Below are positions 1 to 9,126 of a stretch of DNA of 15,723 bases, piece by piece (position 1 is the first letter of the stretch; each line of letters starts with the position of its first letter). The DNA lies in NCBI GenBank assembly GCA_004802725.1, contig SGPM01000485.1, forward strand, positions 1 through 15,723. Reading direction: 5' to 3'. A program made the translations under genes and the position numbers. The notes below the pieces were generated by a model, which did no database searches, was not told where the DNA came from, and was given only the letters and a program-made list of their open reading frames with translations. Source of the stretch: Antrodiella citrinella (lineage: Eukaryota > Basidiomycota > Agaricomycetes > Polyporales > Steccherinaceae).

Positions 1-30
1 GCGAGTCGCGACGACCTGCTCAATCTGCTG

Positions 31-53
31 TTCTTCCTCTTCTCTCTCCCCCC
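31..53 (+). promoter_or_regulatory. Pyrimidine tract just before the HECT-like start codon
   Basis: An uninterrupted run of 23 C and T bases ends six bases before the ATG at 60. CT-rich blocks directly upstream of the start are common in fungal promoters. Because the tract is followed by ACCAG, it could instead be the 3' end of an intron, in which case the gene starts upstream of this window. The sequence alone does not decide between the two. Confidence -1.
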
Positions 54-59
54 ACCAGT

Positions 60-3000
60 ATGGCAACTTTTGCGTTACTCTATCGACGTGGCAGTTGCAC
101 AGGTTTGCACTGTCAATGCCAAGGATGGGTTAAGAGCAATTTTCAGCAGGTGTGTACGCAAATCTGAGTATACAAAAAACATGTGCTCACCATAAGACAG
201 GTCCCTTCGTCGCCTGCCGATATATGTGGGGTGTGTGGACATGCATGGCTGTCTCACAGAGCCAGCCATCAACACATCAATTCCGCGAACCCAACGGTGT
301 CGCTCATACATGCTCGCGGCGTATTGGTTAACAAGTCATGTGGCGGCTTCCACCCAGTGCGTCTTCATTGTAATGCACACATACGCTTGGTCTCATTTTT
401 GTCTTCAAGCGTGAGGCCGAACTCACTGCCCCAAACGCTATCTGTTACTGCGGAGGTCAATGGGGAGATCATGACATCCTCACCACGTGCGTAACTCACC
501 TCATCTATGGCAATCAAAACTTCATTCCATCTTGTTAGCTCCTCAACACCTTCCCCAACCTTAGACACCGCTCCTGGATCCTCACATACCTCTGCATCTG
601 TGTCTAATGCCGCCTCACGTCCCTTGCCTCTCGCCCCAGCCGCTCCTACGCTCACTACCGGAAATGGGTCACCTGGTCAAGGCAACCCGTTCGTCTCTGT
701 TCCTATTGCCCCCTTCATGCATCTAGCAGCGTCCACGGGAAATGTATCACAGCAGCGTCGGGAGAGTGCCCAAAGAACACTCCCGCAACATCAAACTGCT
801 GCTGGTAGGGTTCCCCGTGGTCGAGGCGGTAATCCGGCCACTCAGCGCATCGTTCAGCCTCCCTCTAGCCTGAATATGCACGTTGCCGTGCTTCCTATCT
901 GTGTTAGTGCCTTTATTTTTCATCTTTATTGCCTTCCAAACAAACTCACCTTTTACGTTGCGTTGCAGCTTGAACCAAACCGAGTCAACACCAGTGAAGT
1001 GTCTATTTCGATGCCTCGCCTCAATCAGGACGGCTTCTCGAACTTATTCAAGACACTGGATAGCTATCAACTGGCATATCGGTTTAGCAACGACCTGATC
1101 GACGATGAAAGCATCTACAACAGCCTTCTCAATACGTTGATATCCTCCCTCTCGAAGAACGACATCCGCGTTGCCTCTGATCCAGTATCGGAGCATGCAT
1201 CAGGCTCAGGCGTAGACTACGCCAGCAGTCGGCTGATGATTCTAGATCGGGGTCGTCCAAACAGGACCACTGCCGACTACCTGTGCAAGCCCGCGCCGCT
1301 CGTCAATTGGCACATCACGAAGTCGTTTCTCACCAGTGGGAAGGTGGGTGGAGCTGGCCCACAGTACTTCTTTAACCACCCGTCTGAGCCGGGTGCAACT
1401 GTAGTCCTGTTGTGTAAGCACCATTACCATTCCCTGCAGGTCGCTAGAGTCAGCTCATCGTGTTATTGCCCTAGCTCCTCGCTTTGCTCACTTGAAGGGA
1501 CCCATCAGAGCCTTTCTACCGGCGTCACCCACCCCTTGTGGATGTGCCGACAGCTCTACTCACGGCTGCTACTCAATCCGCCTGCTCCTACGTTTCCCGC
1601 CATTTGCTACCTTGAACAAAAGCTTCAACCCCGACAACCCCACTGACACCGTGGACTTCGCTGACACCCAGAACCTCTGCAACACTGACGGCCTCTGTGA
1701 CTATTGCCCTGTCTGTCGGACTGGCACCCTAGGTCATGAAGAGTCAGCTGAAAATGCCTCTCAGTCAGTTCATCGGGCCACTCGAACACGTACCGCTAGT
1801 GAATCTGTGAGCTGCTCTTGTTTCTCCACATTTTCTGGTACTGATACACCATGCCATTCTAGGAGGCTGGTCCCTCTACTATCAGACGTCGCATCGTAAG
1901 TCATTGCGATCCAGAACTTTTCGTAATCCGTGGAACTTACACGGATGTATCTAGAATCCTCCTGCTCTCGGTCACCAACCTACCATCTTGGATTTAGGTC
2001 GCCGTTCTACCATATTGGATCGCGGAGCACCGGGGCCATCGTTGCCCATTGTGCCATTGCCGTTACCTTGGGGTGGTCCGAACGCATTCTCATGGCCACC
2101 AGTGGCAAGCCCTGCGAATCGGCTGCCTCTCCCAATGCCTCCTACCCTCCCTGTCCCAGAGCCAGTACCCGTCCCAGAGCCCACCCATCGAGAGCCCTCC
2201 CCTGAGCCACCTGTTGCCCCCAAATTCTCTGCTTGCTCGTTCGACAAGCCAGTCTATGAGAAGCTCTATTTTGCTGTTAGAGGGGCGATAAAGTCACCAA
2301 GCGACTTATTTGCTCCTATCATAACAGCGGAGGGTGACTATGATGTCAACGTCATTGCTACTTGCTTGATTGACGCACTGGTCTGGCTCTTCAGAGGTGA
2401 AGCCATGGAGGATTTTGAGAAGGGGCCAGGCATCTCCGCCATGCACTTGGGTCCGGAGACACTATTGGACTTGTTTGAAAGTCACTCCCCTTTTGAAGCG
2501 TCAGTCGTCACATATCATCCTATTCTTGCTAAGTTGAGTACTCACATTGCCATTCTTCAGAACGCTCACCACTGGTGATGGCTTTACGCACTCCGTCTTC
2601 CATAAAGCTGTGAACATGCTCTTGGAGAAACCAGGAATGATGCGCAAGAGGTCATCAAAGAGTCATTTCATGGTTCCGAACATCAGCATGGGCTATGTCA
2701 TGATCAACGAAATTGAGCAGATCAAAGCTATGTGGCAGACATTAGGCTTCCTTCTTTGCGTGTATGTTGCCAGATATCAGAGGACACCCTCAACCTCGCT
2801 GTCACCCTTCCTCCTCGCTGCTCTTGTATCCCCATCGAACGCTCCTGGACTGCGATTGCCAATAGAGGTTATAGCGCACTTCGACCGTGACGCCGCGCTC
2901 GCCCTCTCACCATGGTTCAGCATTGATCCCACTTCCACAATAGATGTCAAGGCCGTCCCTCAGCCCCCGGTGGTAGGGATGCTCATCGAACTCGATTATG

Positions 3001-4081
3001 ATGTGAGTCGAAAGTGGCATATGCGTGTCTGTTTGGCTAACAAGACCCTCAGGCTGTTACGATCTTGAGAAAGATCACCAATGAAGCTGCTTACGATGAG
3101 TTGTCATCCGACGTACTGATCCGTCAACTGCTTCACGATGACGGGATGGCACTGTTCAAAACGGACCAGTTCAAGGCACTTCGCCTGGGCTTTGACACGG
3201 TCCTTGGCTTAGAACCTGGTGATGTTTCACCCGTCCCTGATGGTCCCCTTCCCGACCTGCCGCTATGTCCTCCTTCGGGACTTCTTACCCGTGGCCAACG
3301 GTACCTCGAAAGACCACAGACTCCAGAACCCCTCGGAACGCCCAGCGGAACCCGCTACACCTACGCTGCAGTGGATGTAACATTTGTTGACGTCAGTATT
3401 TCTAGTATCTCTGATGTCATGAGGCAAGTCTACTCACATGTATTCACAGATGTTCCGCAGGACGGCCTTGGAAAAAGCTTCAGAACTGGATCCGAAGACA
3501 GCCGAGCTGCAGGTGGGTATCATGGCATGCGGCTATGGTGACATTGTACTTCTGTCCCCCGATGAGCTCATCGCGACGTTCCAAGAGTACACATGTTCTC
3601 CATATCCAGACTGCGACTATGCCAAGGAGGTGGCGGAGAGACTCTTCATGTTTTGCTTCTTCCGCTACTTGCACTTGCCTGGTCATCCTGATCATCCTTT
3701 GGTCCGCCACTTGGTCGAACCTGACGTGTTCGAGCGAGAGCAAAATAACTTGCTCCTTCGCTCTACCGTACTCCTTCGGTTCCTTACCGATGGCCCGATT
3801 CTACCCATCATTGATTGGTCTCCGGAGGTATGCACTCTGACTGTCACTCCTTCACTTGCGGTCTCATAGCAATCCAGATCAAGTTTGTACATTTTCCGGC
3901 CTCGTCAGAGCCGTCAGTAGCTGTCAAAACATGCTTCCAGCAAATCATAGTCAAGATCAATCCTCGTCTCCAGAGGATGCTCGTGGAATGCGCCTTCGCA
4001 GAAGATGCCGTAGACACAGAGTTTGACGCATGGTTCCACTCTTGCATATTGTTCAACGGTGACGGCTACTCCTTGGCATAG
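60..4081 (+). CDS. HECT-like E3 ubiquitin ligase with N-terminal Cys/His clusters, 12 exons
   Basis: Likely transfers ubiquitin to substrates through a Cys thioester. Hand-built exons: 60-149, 201-356, 410-486, 539-902, 969-1439, 1498-1806, 1863-1895, 1955-2499, 2561-3002, 3053-3391, 3450-3827, 3878-4081. They sum to 3408 nt, exactly 1136 codons, with every junction in phase. Residues 11-22 (GSCTGLHCQCQG), 39-49 (CGVCGHAWLSH) and 94-103 (CYCGGQWGDH) form Cys/His clusters, probably Zn-binding. A Ser/Pro-rich linker follows (PVPEPVPVPEP near 2160). The N-lobe-like part includes MWQTLGFLLCVYVARY and LSPFLLAAL (exon 2561-3002). The last exon has VKTCFQQ, matching the HECT THTCFN catalytic motif (Cys codon 3932-3934, residue 1087), and ends GYSLA, like the GFGLA end of HECT proteins. 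Least certain are intron 1440-1497 (1414-1474 also restores the frame) and intron 903-968, which is open when unspliced. The HECT core is divergent, so activity is inferred. It is convergent with the dioxygenase gene. Confidence -1.
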
Positions 4082-4365
4082 CTTTCCTTTCAATTACCAT
4101 GCACTGAGTTCACCTTTCTTCCCACCTTTATCTCCTTAAGACTTCCCTCCTCCTGTTTACCGCAGTTGTAGTTCCGAATCAACTGACCACTGAATAAGAT
4201 AGGACGATGAGAAGCTAGTGTCGAGACAGCGCCGTTAGTGCTGAGCATCATGAACGGTATCATACTGGCTGCACATACCTTCAATATTGTACGAACCCGG
4301 TCTTCCACTTTGTGCTGAGCGTACGCATAAGGCAATCCATTTCGTAATCATAAGTCCACCACCGT

Positions 4366-4567
4366 CTTGCACCAGGTCCTGAGCGCACGCATAAGTCAAC
4401 GATATCTGCGTCGGACCAGCTGTACGTACCTTTGGTGGGGCGACCTTTGCATCCGTTCCTCCAGGTTACGAGCCCCGTCTACGAGCCCCGTCTAGATCTT
4501 GCACCAGGTCCTGAGCGTACGCATAAGTCAACGGTATCTGCGTCGGACCAGCTGTACGTACCTTCGG
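4366..4567. repeat. Long direct repeat, 70-bp unit at about 132-bp spacing
   Basis: The block starting CTTGCACCAGGTCCTGAGCG at 4366 recurs at 4498 and stays almost identical for about 70 bases, through GTACGTACCTT. Only a few substitutions are seen, for example GCGCACGC against GCGTACGC and CGATATC against CGGTATC. A shorter derivative at about 4314-4345 carries GCTGAGCGTACGCATAA fused directly to GGCAATCCAT. The same CAATCCAT follows the second copy at about 4573, so this third copy looks internally deleted. Confidence -1.
4467..4492. repeat. 13-bp tandem duplication
   Basis: TACGAGCCCCGTC occurs twice in perfect tandem (4467-4479 and 4480-4492), immediately before the second copy of the 70-bp repeat. 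It fits a replication-slippage or insertion-scar duplication. Confidence -1.
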
Positions 4568-4626
4568 CAGGACAATCCATCTTCGCAATGCGGACGGCCG
4601 AAATCGAAAACCGCAGACACTGTTGA

Positions 4627-4685
4627 ACAAGCTCAAAGCTTGGACACAGGTGAACTCACCCAACACAACAAGCTCAAAGCTTGGA
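4627..4685. repeat. 18-bp direct repeat, each copy a small hairpin
   Basis: ACAAGCTCAAAGCTTGGA occurs at 4627-4644 and again at 4668-4685. Within each copy CAAGCT and AGCTTG are perfect inverted arms around a CAA loop. Confidence -1.
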
Positions 4686-4820
4686 GTGTGGAGTAAGGTA
4701 GAGAGGGGAGTAACGACGGGACCAGATAGGGTGGAGGTCGGTTGTCACGCTGAAGAGGCGGGTTGTCGTCCTCAGAGGTGATGCGGTTAGCCGTCGATGG
4801 TGGTGTGGACGACGACGGCA

Positions 4821-4848
4821 ACGAGTAAGAGGGTACGAGTAAGAGGGT
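4821..4848. repeat. 14-bp perfect tandem duplication
   Basis: ACGAGTAAGAGGGT is present twice back to back (4821-4834 and 4835-4848). The flanks also contain repeated GGTTGTGG words (about 4847 and 4889), so the local sequence is purine-rich and slippage-prone. Confidence -1.
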
Positions 4849-5002
4849 GGTTGTGGAGAGGAGCCTCAAGAGGAGACAACGACCAGGGGTGGTTGTGGTT
4901 AAGAGAGAGGAAGCAGTCTGAAAGGAGGCGTGTGACAAATAACATGATCCGCAGGTTCGAACCCGGCCCGCTCAAAAGGAGCGCCCTTCTAACAATGGCC
5001 CC

Positions 5003-5023
5003 CCCGACGACGACGTCGTCGGG
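5003..5023. other. GC-rich perfect hairpin
   Basis: CCCGACGAC (5003-5011) and GTCGTCGGG (5015-5023) are perfect inverted arms around a three-base loop. It lies about 240 bp beyond the stop of the dioxygenase gene. No U-tract follows, so a bacterial-type terminator role does not apply. Its role is unknown. Confidence -1.
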
Positions 5024-5259
5024 CATGATGTCGAGCTCGTCGCCGGGTACAATGAGCTCAAGTGACAAGTATTGCCTCAATTTTTACATTCTTCACTCAA
5101 ATCTTCGGCACACCGCTCTCATTAATGTGGTAAATTCAAATTTGATTGACACAGCAAGGACATGTACTGTTTGTAGGTTAGAAGTCATATGAGTTGGCAT
5201 TGCAACCATCGGAGGAGTATACAAGAGAGTGATCAAAAATGAGCAGGGGATGCGAGCTA

Positions 5260-7204
5260 CTACTGCACGCGCGGCTTCTTGCAGGGCTTCTTCCTTTTCT
5301 TAGAGGGGTAAGTGGCCTCCTGGACTACGTGTTGGTGCCAGTCATCCCTCAACAGACGCTTCGCAACGACTCTGTGGGTCGTGTACACACGCGAAATGCG
5401 TCCTGGAGGCAGGGTGCCTTCGGGAGCATCCTTGGGCACCCTCTCGGGCTTCCAAGGGGCAACCATATGCCAAAGACCGGCAGAACGGAAGATGATGATA
5501 TCTCCGGGGCGGTATCTGAGCGACATCAGGAGAAGTTGTCGGGTTCAGAGGACAATACTTACCGAAACTTGACATGGAGATCAGGAAATATGGCTTCGCC
5601 GCCGACAAACTGGCCTCCACAGAAGCACACGCAGATAGCATCCATCTTGTCCATGTGTATCGCAGTCTGGAGGTTGTACAGCGTCACCCTCCCCAGAAAA
5701 ACTCCACCGAACATTCGTGTCCCAGCTGCGAATGTCTTCTCCACCCATCGTCCGCGAGCGGCGGACTTTGCAAGATCGTCGTACACATCGGGAAACAGTA
5801 ACTTGACATACTCGTTCAGGAGGGACGTGATATTGTCGTCCGCGTACATGAGTTTGATAGTCTCCGTGAACTCTGACTTATTTTTCCCCAGAAGTTCTCT
5901 CGCAGGACGCAACGGTTTCTATACAATTGGGATCGTCAGTATCCGTAATGAAAGACAAAGGGCAGACATACCTCTCCATGTTTGCTCTCTTGCCAAAGCT
6001 CCATATGATGGCATATCTGCTTCCACACATGACGCGCACGAGGATGACCGTCTTCCCAGAATTGAAGGTCGCGCTCATCAATGTACTCCATCCAAGAGTT
6101 AGCGCAAGTCGGGTGGCGCATATCATACCCTTTGAGTGTCATGTGCGCGCGGGAGAAGAAGGCTTCCTGATTGGCCAAGAACCCGTTCACTTCCGTGGGC
6201 TGAAAGACGAGTGAGAGGGACAAATGGGAGGACTCGGAGGAAGACTTACCCAAATGTTGTCCATGACAGTTTGGCCCTCATGCGTGTGTTTGCTGATGAA
6301 CGCCGCCAGTGTCAACCCGTCGCGGTCTCTGAACATGCACGAATCCTCCACGACCGGGACATCAGGATCCACCAAACGCAGGCACTCCTCATGTGCGTCC
6401 TGCAAGTACTTTGCCTTGCCCACCTTCGCCCACTTACGCCGTTCTAACGTCTCCACGTGCAGGTCAGGTCTGTCGGTAACGGCTGCCTAGGACGTCAGTC
6501 TTCAATACGGTTCGAACACGTCCTCACTCACCATAGGTCTTCATGTATGTCACGCATCGTTCGGCACGCTTCTTGTGAGCTATCTCGTTGTTCTTGATTG
6601 CATTCGTCATCTGCCCTTTTGTGAGCTTCTCCTCCTTACTCGCACTGAGGTGCATAAATCGGCGAAATGGGATGCCATGCCAAGGCCGTGGCTCCGTCGG
6701 CAAGGGCAGCGCACGTCCCTTAGTGGGTTTCGCATGATGGTCAGTCCCCTGCTATAATCCAATGAGACGACTGACAATGCATGAAAAGGATGAACTTACT
6801 ACGTCGACTCCATGCAGCCCTTCGCACCACTCATCATCCCGTTTGCTCGCCTCTCGGATCTCCCGCCAGCGCTGTGTTTGCTCTTGAAGCTCCTTTTGCT
6901 GCTTCTCTTCACGAGCGGCCTTCCGCGCCACTTTCTTCTCAGGCGTGGATGTTGATGTAGCCCGGGAGATCAGCGAAGGCCGGGAAGATGATGACCGACA
7001 GGACAACGACGAAGTGTCGTCATCCGGGACGTATTCAGAGTCGGGCGAGGCATCGTCGTCCTCGTCGTATTCAGAGTCAGAAGATACGCTGGATGCCCTC
7101 CTTCTTTTGGTCGCGGGTTCGTAGGTGGTGTTTTCGCTGTTTGTGAATCGACTGGCTCTCCTGGCGCGCAAACGCGATAATACTTCGGCACATTTCCGCA
7201 GCAT
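5260..7204 (-). CDS. TET/JBP-like Fe(II)/2-oxoglutarate dioxygenase, 6 exons
   Basis: Predicted to oxidise a substrate using Fe(II), O2 and 2-oxoglutarate. In the TET/JBP class the substrate is a methylated pyrimidine in DNA. Exons on the - strand: 7204-6800, 6751-6532, 6482-6250, 6199-5972, 5918-5563, 5515-5260. They total 1698 nt (565 aa) with all phases consistent. Residues 1-135 hold basic KRRR and acidic repeats (DSEYDEDDD, DSEYVPDDD), then a charged coiled-coil-like EEKQQKELQEQTQRW. The catalytic core is in the last two exons: AIHMD gives the Fe-binding HxD (about H450, D452). GGEAIFPDL and YRPGDIIIFRS follow, then GLWHMVAPW with the distal His (about 497), and GRISRVYTTH with a candidate 2-oxoglutarate Arg (519 or 522). 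The C-terminus is a basic tail (KKRKKPCKKPR), probably nuclear. The class call rests on motif order; a different fungal 2OG oxygenase subfamily is possible. The start at 7204 is the first in-frame ATG, but upstream exons cannot be excluded. Confidence -1.
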
Positions 7205-8216
7205 CGTAGACGAAGGGCCGGTGTCGTGTCGACGAAGTAGAGACGAAGAGACAGCCAGAGAGACCCTGACATTACAAATTTGAGGCCATTTCGGTTTCAA
7301 GGCGTGAAACCGATCAGCACAAGTACCTGGAAGTAGAGCTGAACGGATTCATTGGCGTGTTGGAGGTATTTCCATACCAATGACTGTATCAGAGTCAGCT
7401 CTACTTCCGCAGCGACATGCAAGAACGGGCGAACCTGTAAGAGAGAGGGGTGGTCGCGCCGCCATGTCTCACCACGCAATCACAACCCGAAACAACAGGG
7501 AAGCAACTCGGAGATCGGAGATAAGCTGATACGCTCCTTCCTCCATAAAAGACACGACCGTTCTCCACAATCTCCATCTCCAGCTCTTTTACAGACGGCC
7601 GTTGATGGAGCAATGCGGACGAGAGTGCACCTCGTCCGTATTTCTTCGCTATGGCGCCCCCCATCTCGGTGAGTGGCTCGACTATCCACTATACGTGAGT
7701 AATTCCTGACGAGGCTCCAAGTATGAATATATCCCCGGCGGGTAACTCACGAACGTCGACGTCTGAGTTGCCCGCTTGCGTCGTTCATGTAAAGCCCAGG
7801 CTCAACATGCTCCGCCTCAGGCGTGAATCTTCATGCTGGTCGGCGTGTCAGGGGCGCATCGCGCGACTGCTCAGACGGATTCGGTCACCGACGTCGGGGC
7901 CTCAAGCTTGACGAGGTGACGTGCCTCAACATGTTAGATTATCATGGCGCTGACGACTGCAGGGGAAGTGAATGCAAACTACAGACATCCCCCCCCCAGG
8001 TTTGCTATGCACTGTGTCTTAGTAATCAGTACGCTGAAAGCTGCCAGCAGGACGTCTCACTTGGACACACCGAAGACTGTACCGCACCAGCATTGTCTTC
8101 ACCGGGAACGAATCAGGTGTGACCTTGGCGAGTCGACACGCACGTTCTGTTTAATCGATTGGTACGTCCGGCAACGACGATGTCCCATTGAATCCGACAC
8201 TTAGTAATGGTTTCAG
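7205..8216. other. Region between the dioxygenase gene and the broken + strand gene
   Basis: Apart from the unclear - strand frame at 7401-7664, this stretch has only short open frames. A run of nine C bases lies near 7988-7996. Parts of the + strand at 7800-8160 look protein-like but in different frames, for example LDEVTCLNMLDYHGADD (about 7907-7957) and STRTFCLIDW (about 8133-8162). They may be upstream exons of the broken gene at 8217-8828. Confidence -1.
7401..7664 (-). other. Open frame upstream of the dioxygenase gene, status unclear
   Basis: An ATG at 7664 opens an 87-codon frame (MGGAIAKKYGRG...) lying 5' of the dioxygenase start on the same strand. A TATA-like GATATATT lies about 65 bp upstream of it (near 7730). 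A following open stretch around 7440-7335 has a helical, protein-like composition and ends at a good donor (CAG, then GTACTT, near 7327). I could not join these pieces in phase to the exon at 7204 without a 38-nt intron, shorter than the others here. They may be 5' exons, an upstream ORF or relics of another gene. Confidence -1.
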
Positions 8217-8828
8217 TACATCCCGCGTGCAGATCCATTACCCTGGATCGGCGCATCTTGAGCTATGGGCATTGGCTTGTAGACCCCTGCCCCTGGGTTC
8301 GACGTCATTGAGCTGTGGATGTATATATATCGTATTGGCGACACGTACTGGTTAAATGACCCGCAGTCTGTTCGAGCGGTAGCTATTCCTCCGTATTCTC
8401 TGCTGTATGGTGTTGGTTTGGCCGGCCAGCACCGTCCAGCAGAGGTGTGTAACTCCACTTTGGAATGATTCATATGCTGCTTGTGAGGGTTTCGAACTCG
8501 TCCGAGTTGGACGTCTTCAAGGCGGACCTTACCTATCCCTCCAAACGCATGGGACACTATGCCTGAACGATGAGTCCCGCATCGACGACGGCTATGAAAG
8601 GTAAGTGCGATTTGACACTATACAAATGCACCATGTGACACGTCTGTAAGATGGCAGGAACGTGCGAGGTCATTCGAAGAACTTCCAGTTGTTGAGAGTC
8701 ATCTCTGCTGAGCCAAGTTTACGCAGCATGGTGAGTTGCGTCTCGCGCGACAACATCCTAGGCAACTCACCTCACAGATAGGCGCAGTTCGAGCACCGAG
8801 AATGTTCGCTGGAGAGGGTGCAGCCAGT
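8217..8828 (+). pseudogene. Broken multi-exon gene, family not recognised
   Basis: Four coding blocks can be read with good splice signals. Block one (8217-8444) encodes ILSYGHWLVDPCPWVRRH, meets TGA at 8309, and continues one frame over as ELWMYIYRIGDTYWLNDPQ, so one base is extra near 8308-8309. Block two (8488-8600) contains GFELVRVGRLQGGPYLSL. Block three (8658-8730) contains NVRGHSKNFQLLRVI. Block four (8778-8828) contains IGAVRAPRMFAGEGAAS. Introns 8445-8487, 8601-8657 and 8731-8777 have GTGTGT, GTAAGT and GTGAGT donors and keep phase, and the last has an ACTCAC branch site. Such splice structure is unlikely by chance, so this was a real gene. No start codon or C-terminal end can be fixed. 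The frameshift could also be a sequencing error. I do not recognise the family. Confidence -1.
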
Positions 8829-9126
8829 GTAAGGCCAAGTAAGCGGGAGGAAGGCTGTGATTTCTGTCGTTGTATCTACGGCCATGTTAATACAATATCG
8901 GGTGACAGGTTTCATAGCAGTTATGCTTACATCGTTCACAATACCTCGCCTGAACTTGATGTTATCAAGGTGGTCGTCGGAGTCTTATTGGCTACCATCC
9001 AGCAGCAGTATGATGAAAGGATGTGTCGTGATAATAGCAACGTCAATAACACCATCCAGGCTTCATTCTATGCTCAGTCAAGTAACAATATATACCAATA
9101 ATATACTACACCGGTCAGCAAAAAAA
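8829..9126. other. 3' flank of the broken gene and of the Ulp1-like gene
   Basis: The frame of the last recognised block stays open to about 9101, but its composition no longer looks like a conserved protein and a donor-like GTAAGG begins at 8829. The stretch separates two convergent genes. Nothing else is supported. Confidence -1.

Larger units (their letters stand above)
4082..5259. other. Intergenic region between convergent genes, repeat-rich
   Basis: No supported gene lies here. Open frames are short and overlap on both strands. The stretch holds the shared 3' flanks of the HECT-like and dioxygenase genes, a 70-bp unit in two copies plus a deleted third, a 13-bp and a 14-bp tandem duplication, two copies of an 18-bp hairpin-forming motif and a GC-rich hairpin near 5003-5023. 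The density of small duplications suggests decayed mobile or minisatellite DNA. Confidence -1.

Noticed and set aside
507..538. ATG at 507 as the start of the HECT-like gene
   Set aside because: These bases lie in an intron (487-538, GTGCGT..TTAG). Splicing in phase joins the upstream Cys/His-cluster exons, which fit the protein better, with a start at 60.
4940..4990. tRNA-like T-loop (GGTTCGAACCC) near 4954, possible tRNA gene
   Set aside because: On neither strand could I build a matching acceptor stem, D-arm and anticodon arm. The T-stem itself has a mismatch. It may be a tRNA relic, but a gene call is not supported.
5239..6102. Long + strand open frame of 287 codons across the dioxygenase gene
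   Set aside because: It runs antisense to exons with clear catalytic motifs and good splice sites. Its own translation shows no domain and crosses the opposite-strand introns without matching splice signals.
8778..8851. MFAGEGA as motif I of a DNA cytosine methyltransferase, which would pair with the dioxygenase
   Set aside because: The similarity is limited to a few residues. No PCQ, ENV or target-recognition motifs were found in any frame nearby, so a methyltransferase call would be unsupported.
8780..8851. RGCSQCKAK in an alternate frame as the start of a Zn2Cys6 transcription factor
   Set aside because: The six-cysteine pattern is not completed after any plausible splice, and the frame conflicts with the well-spliced exons upstream.
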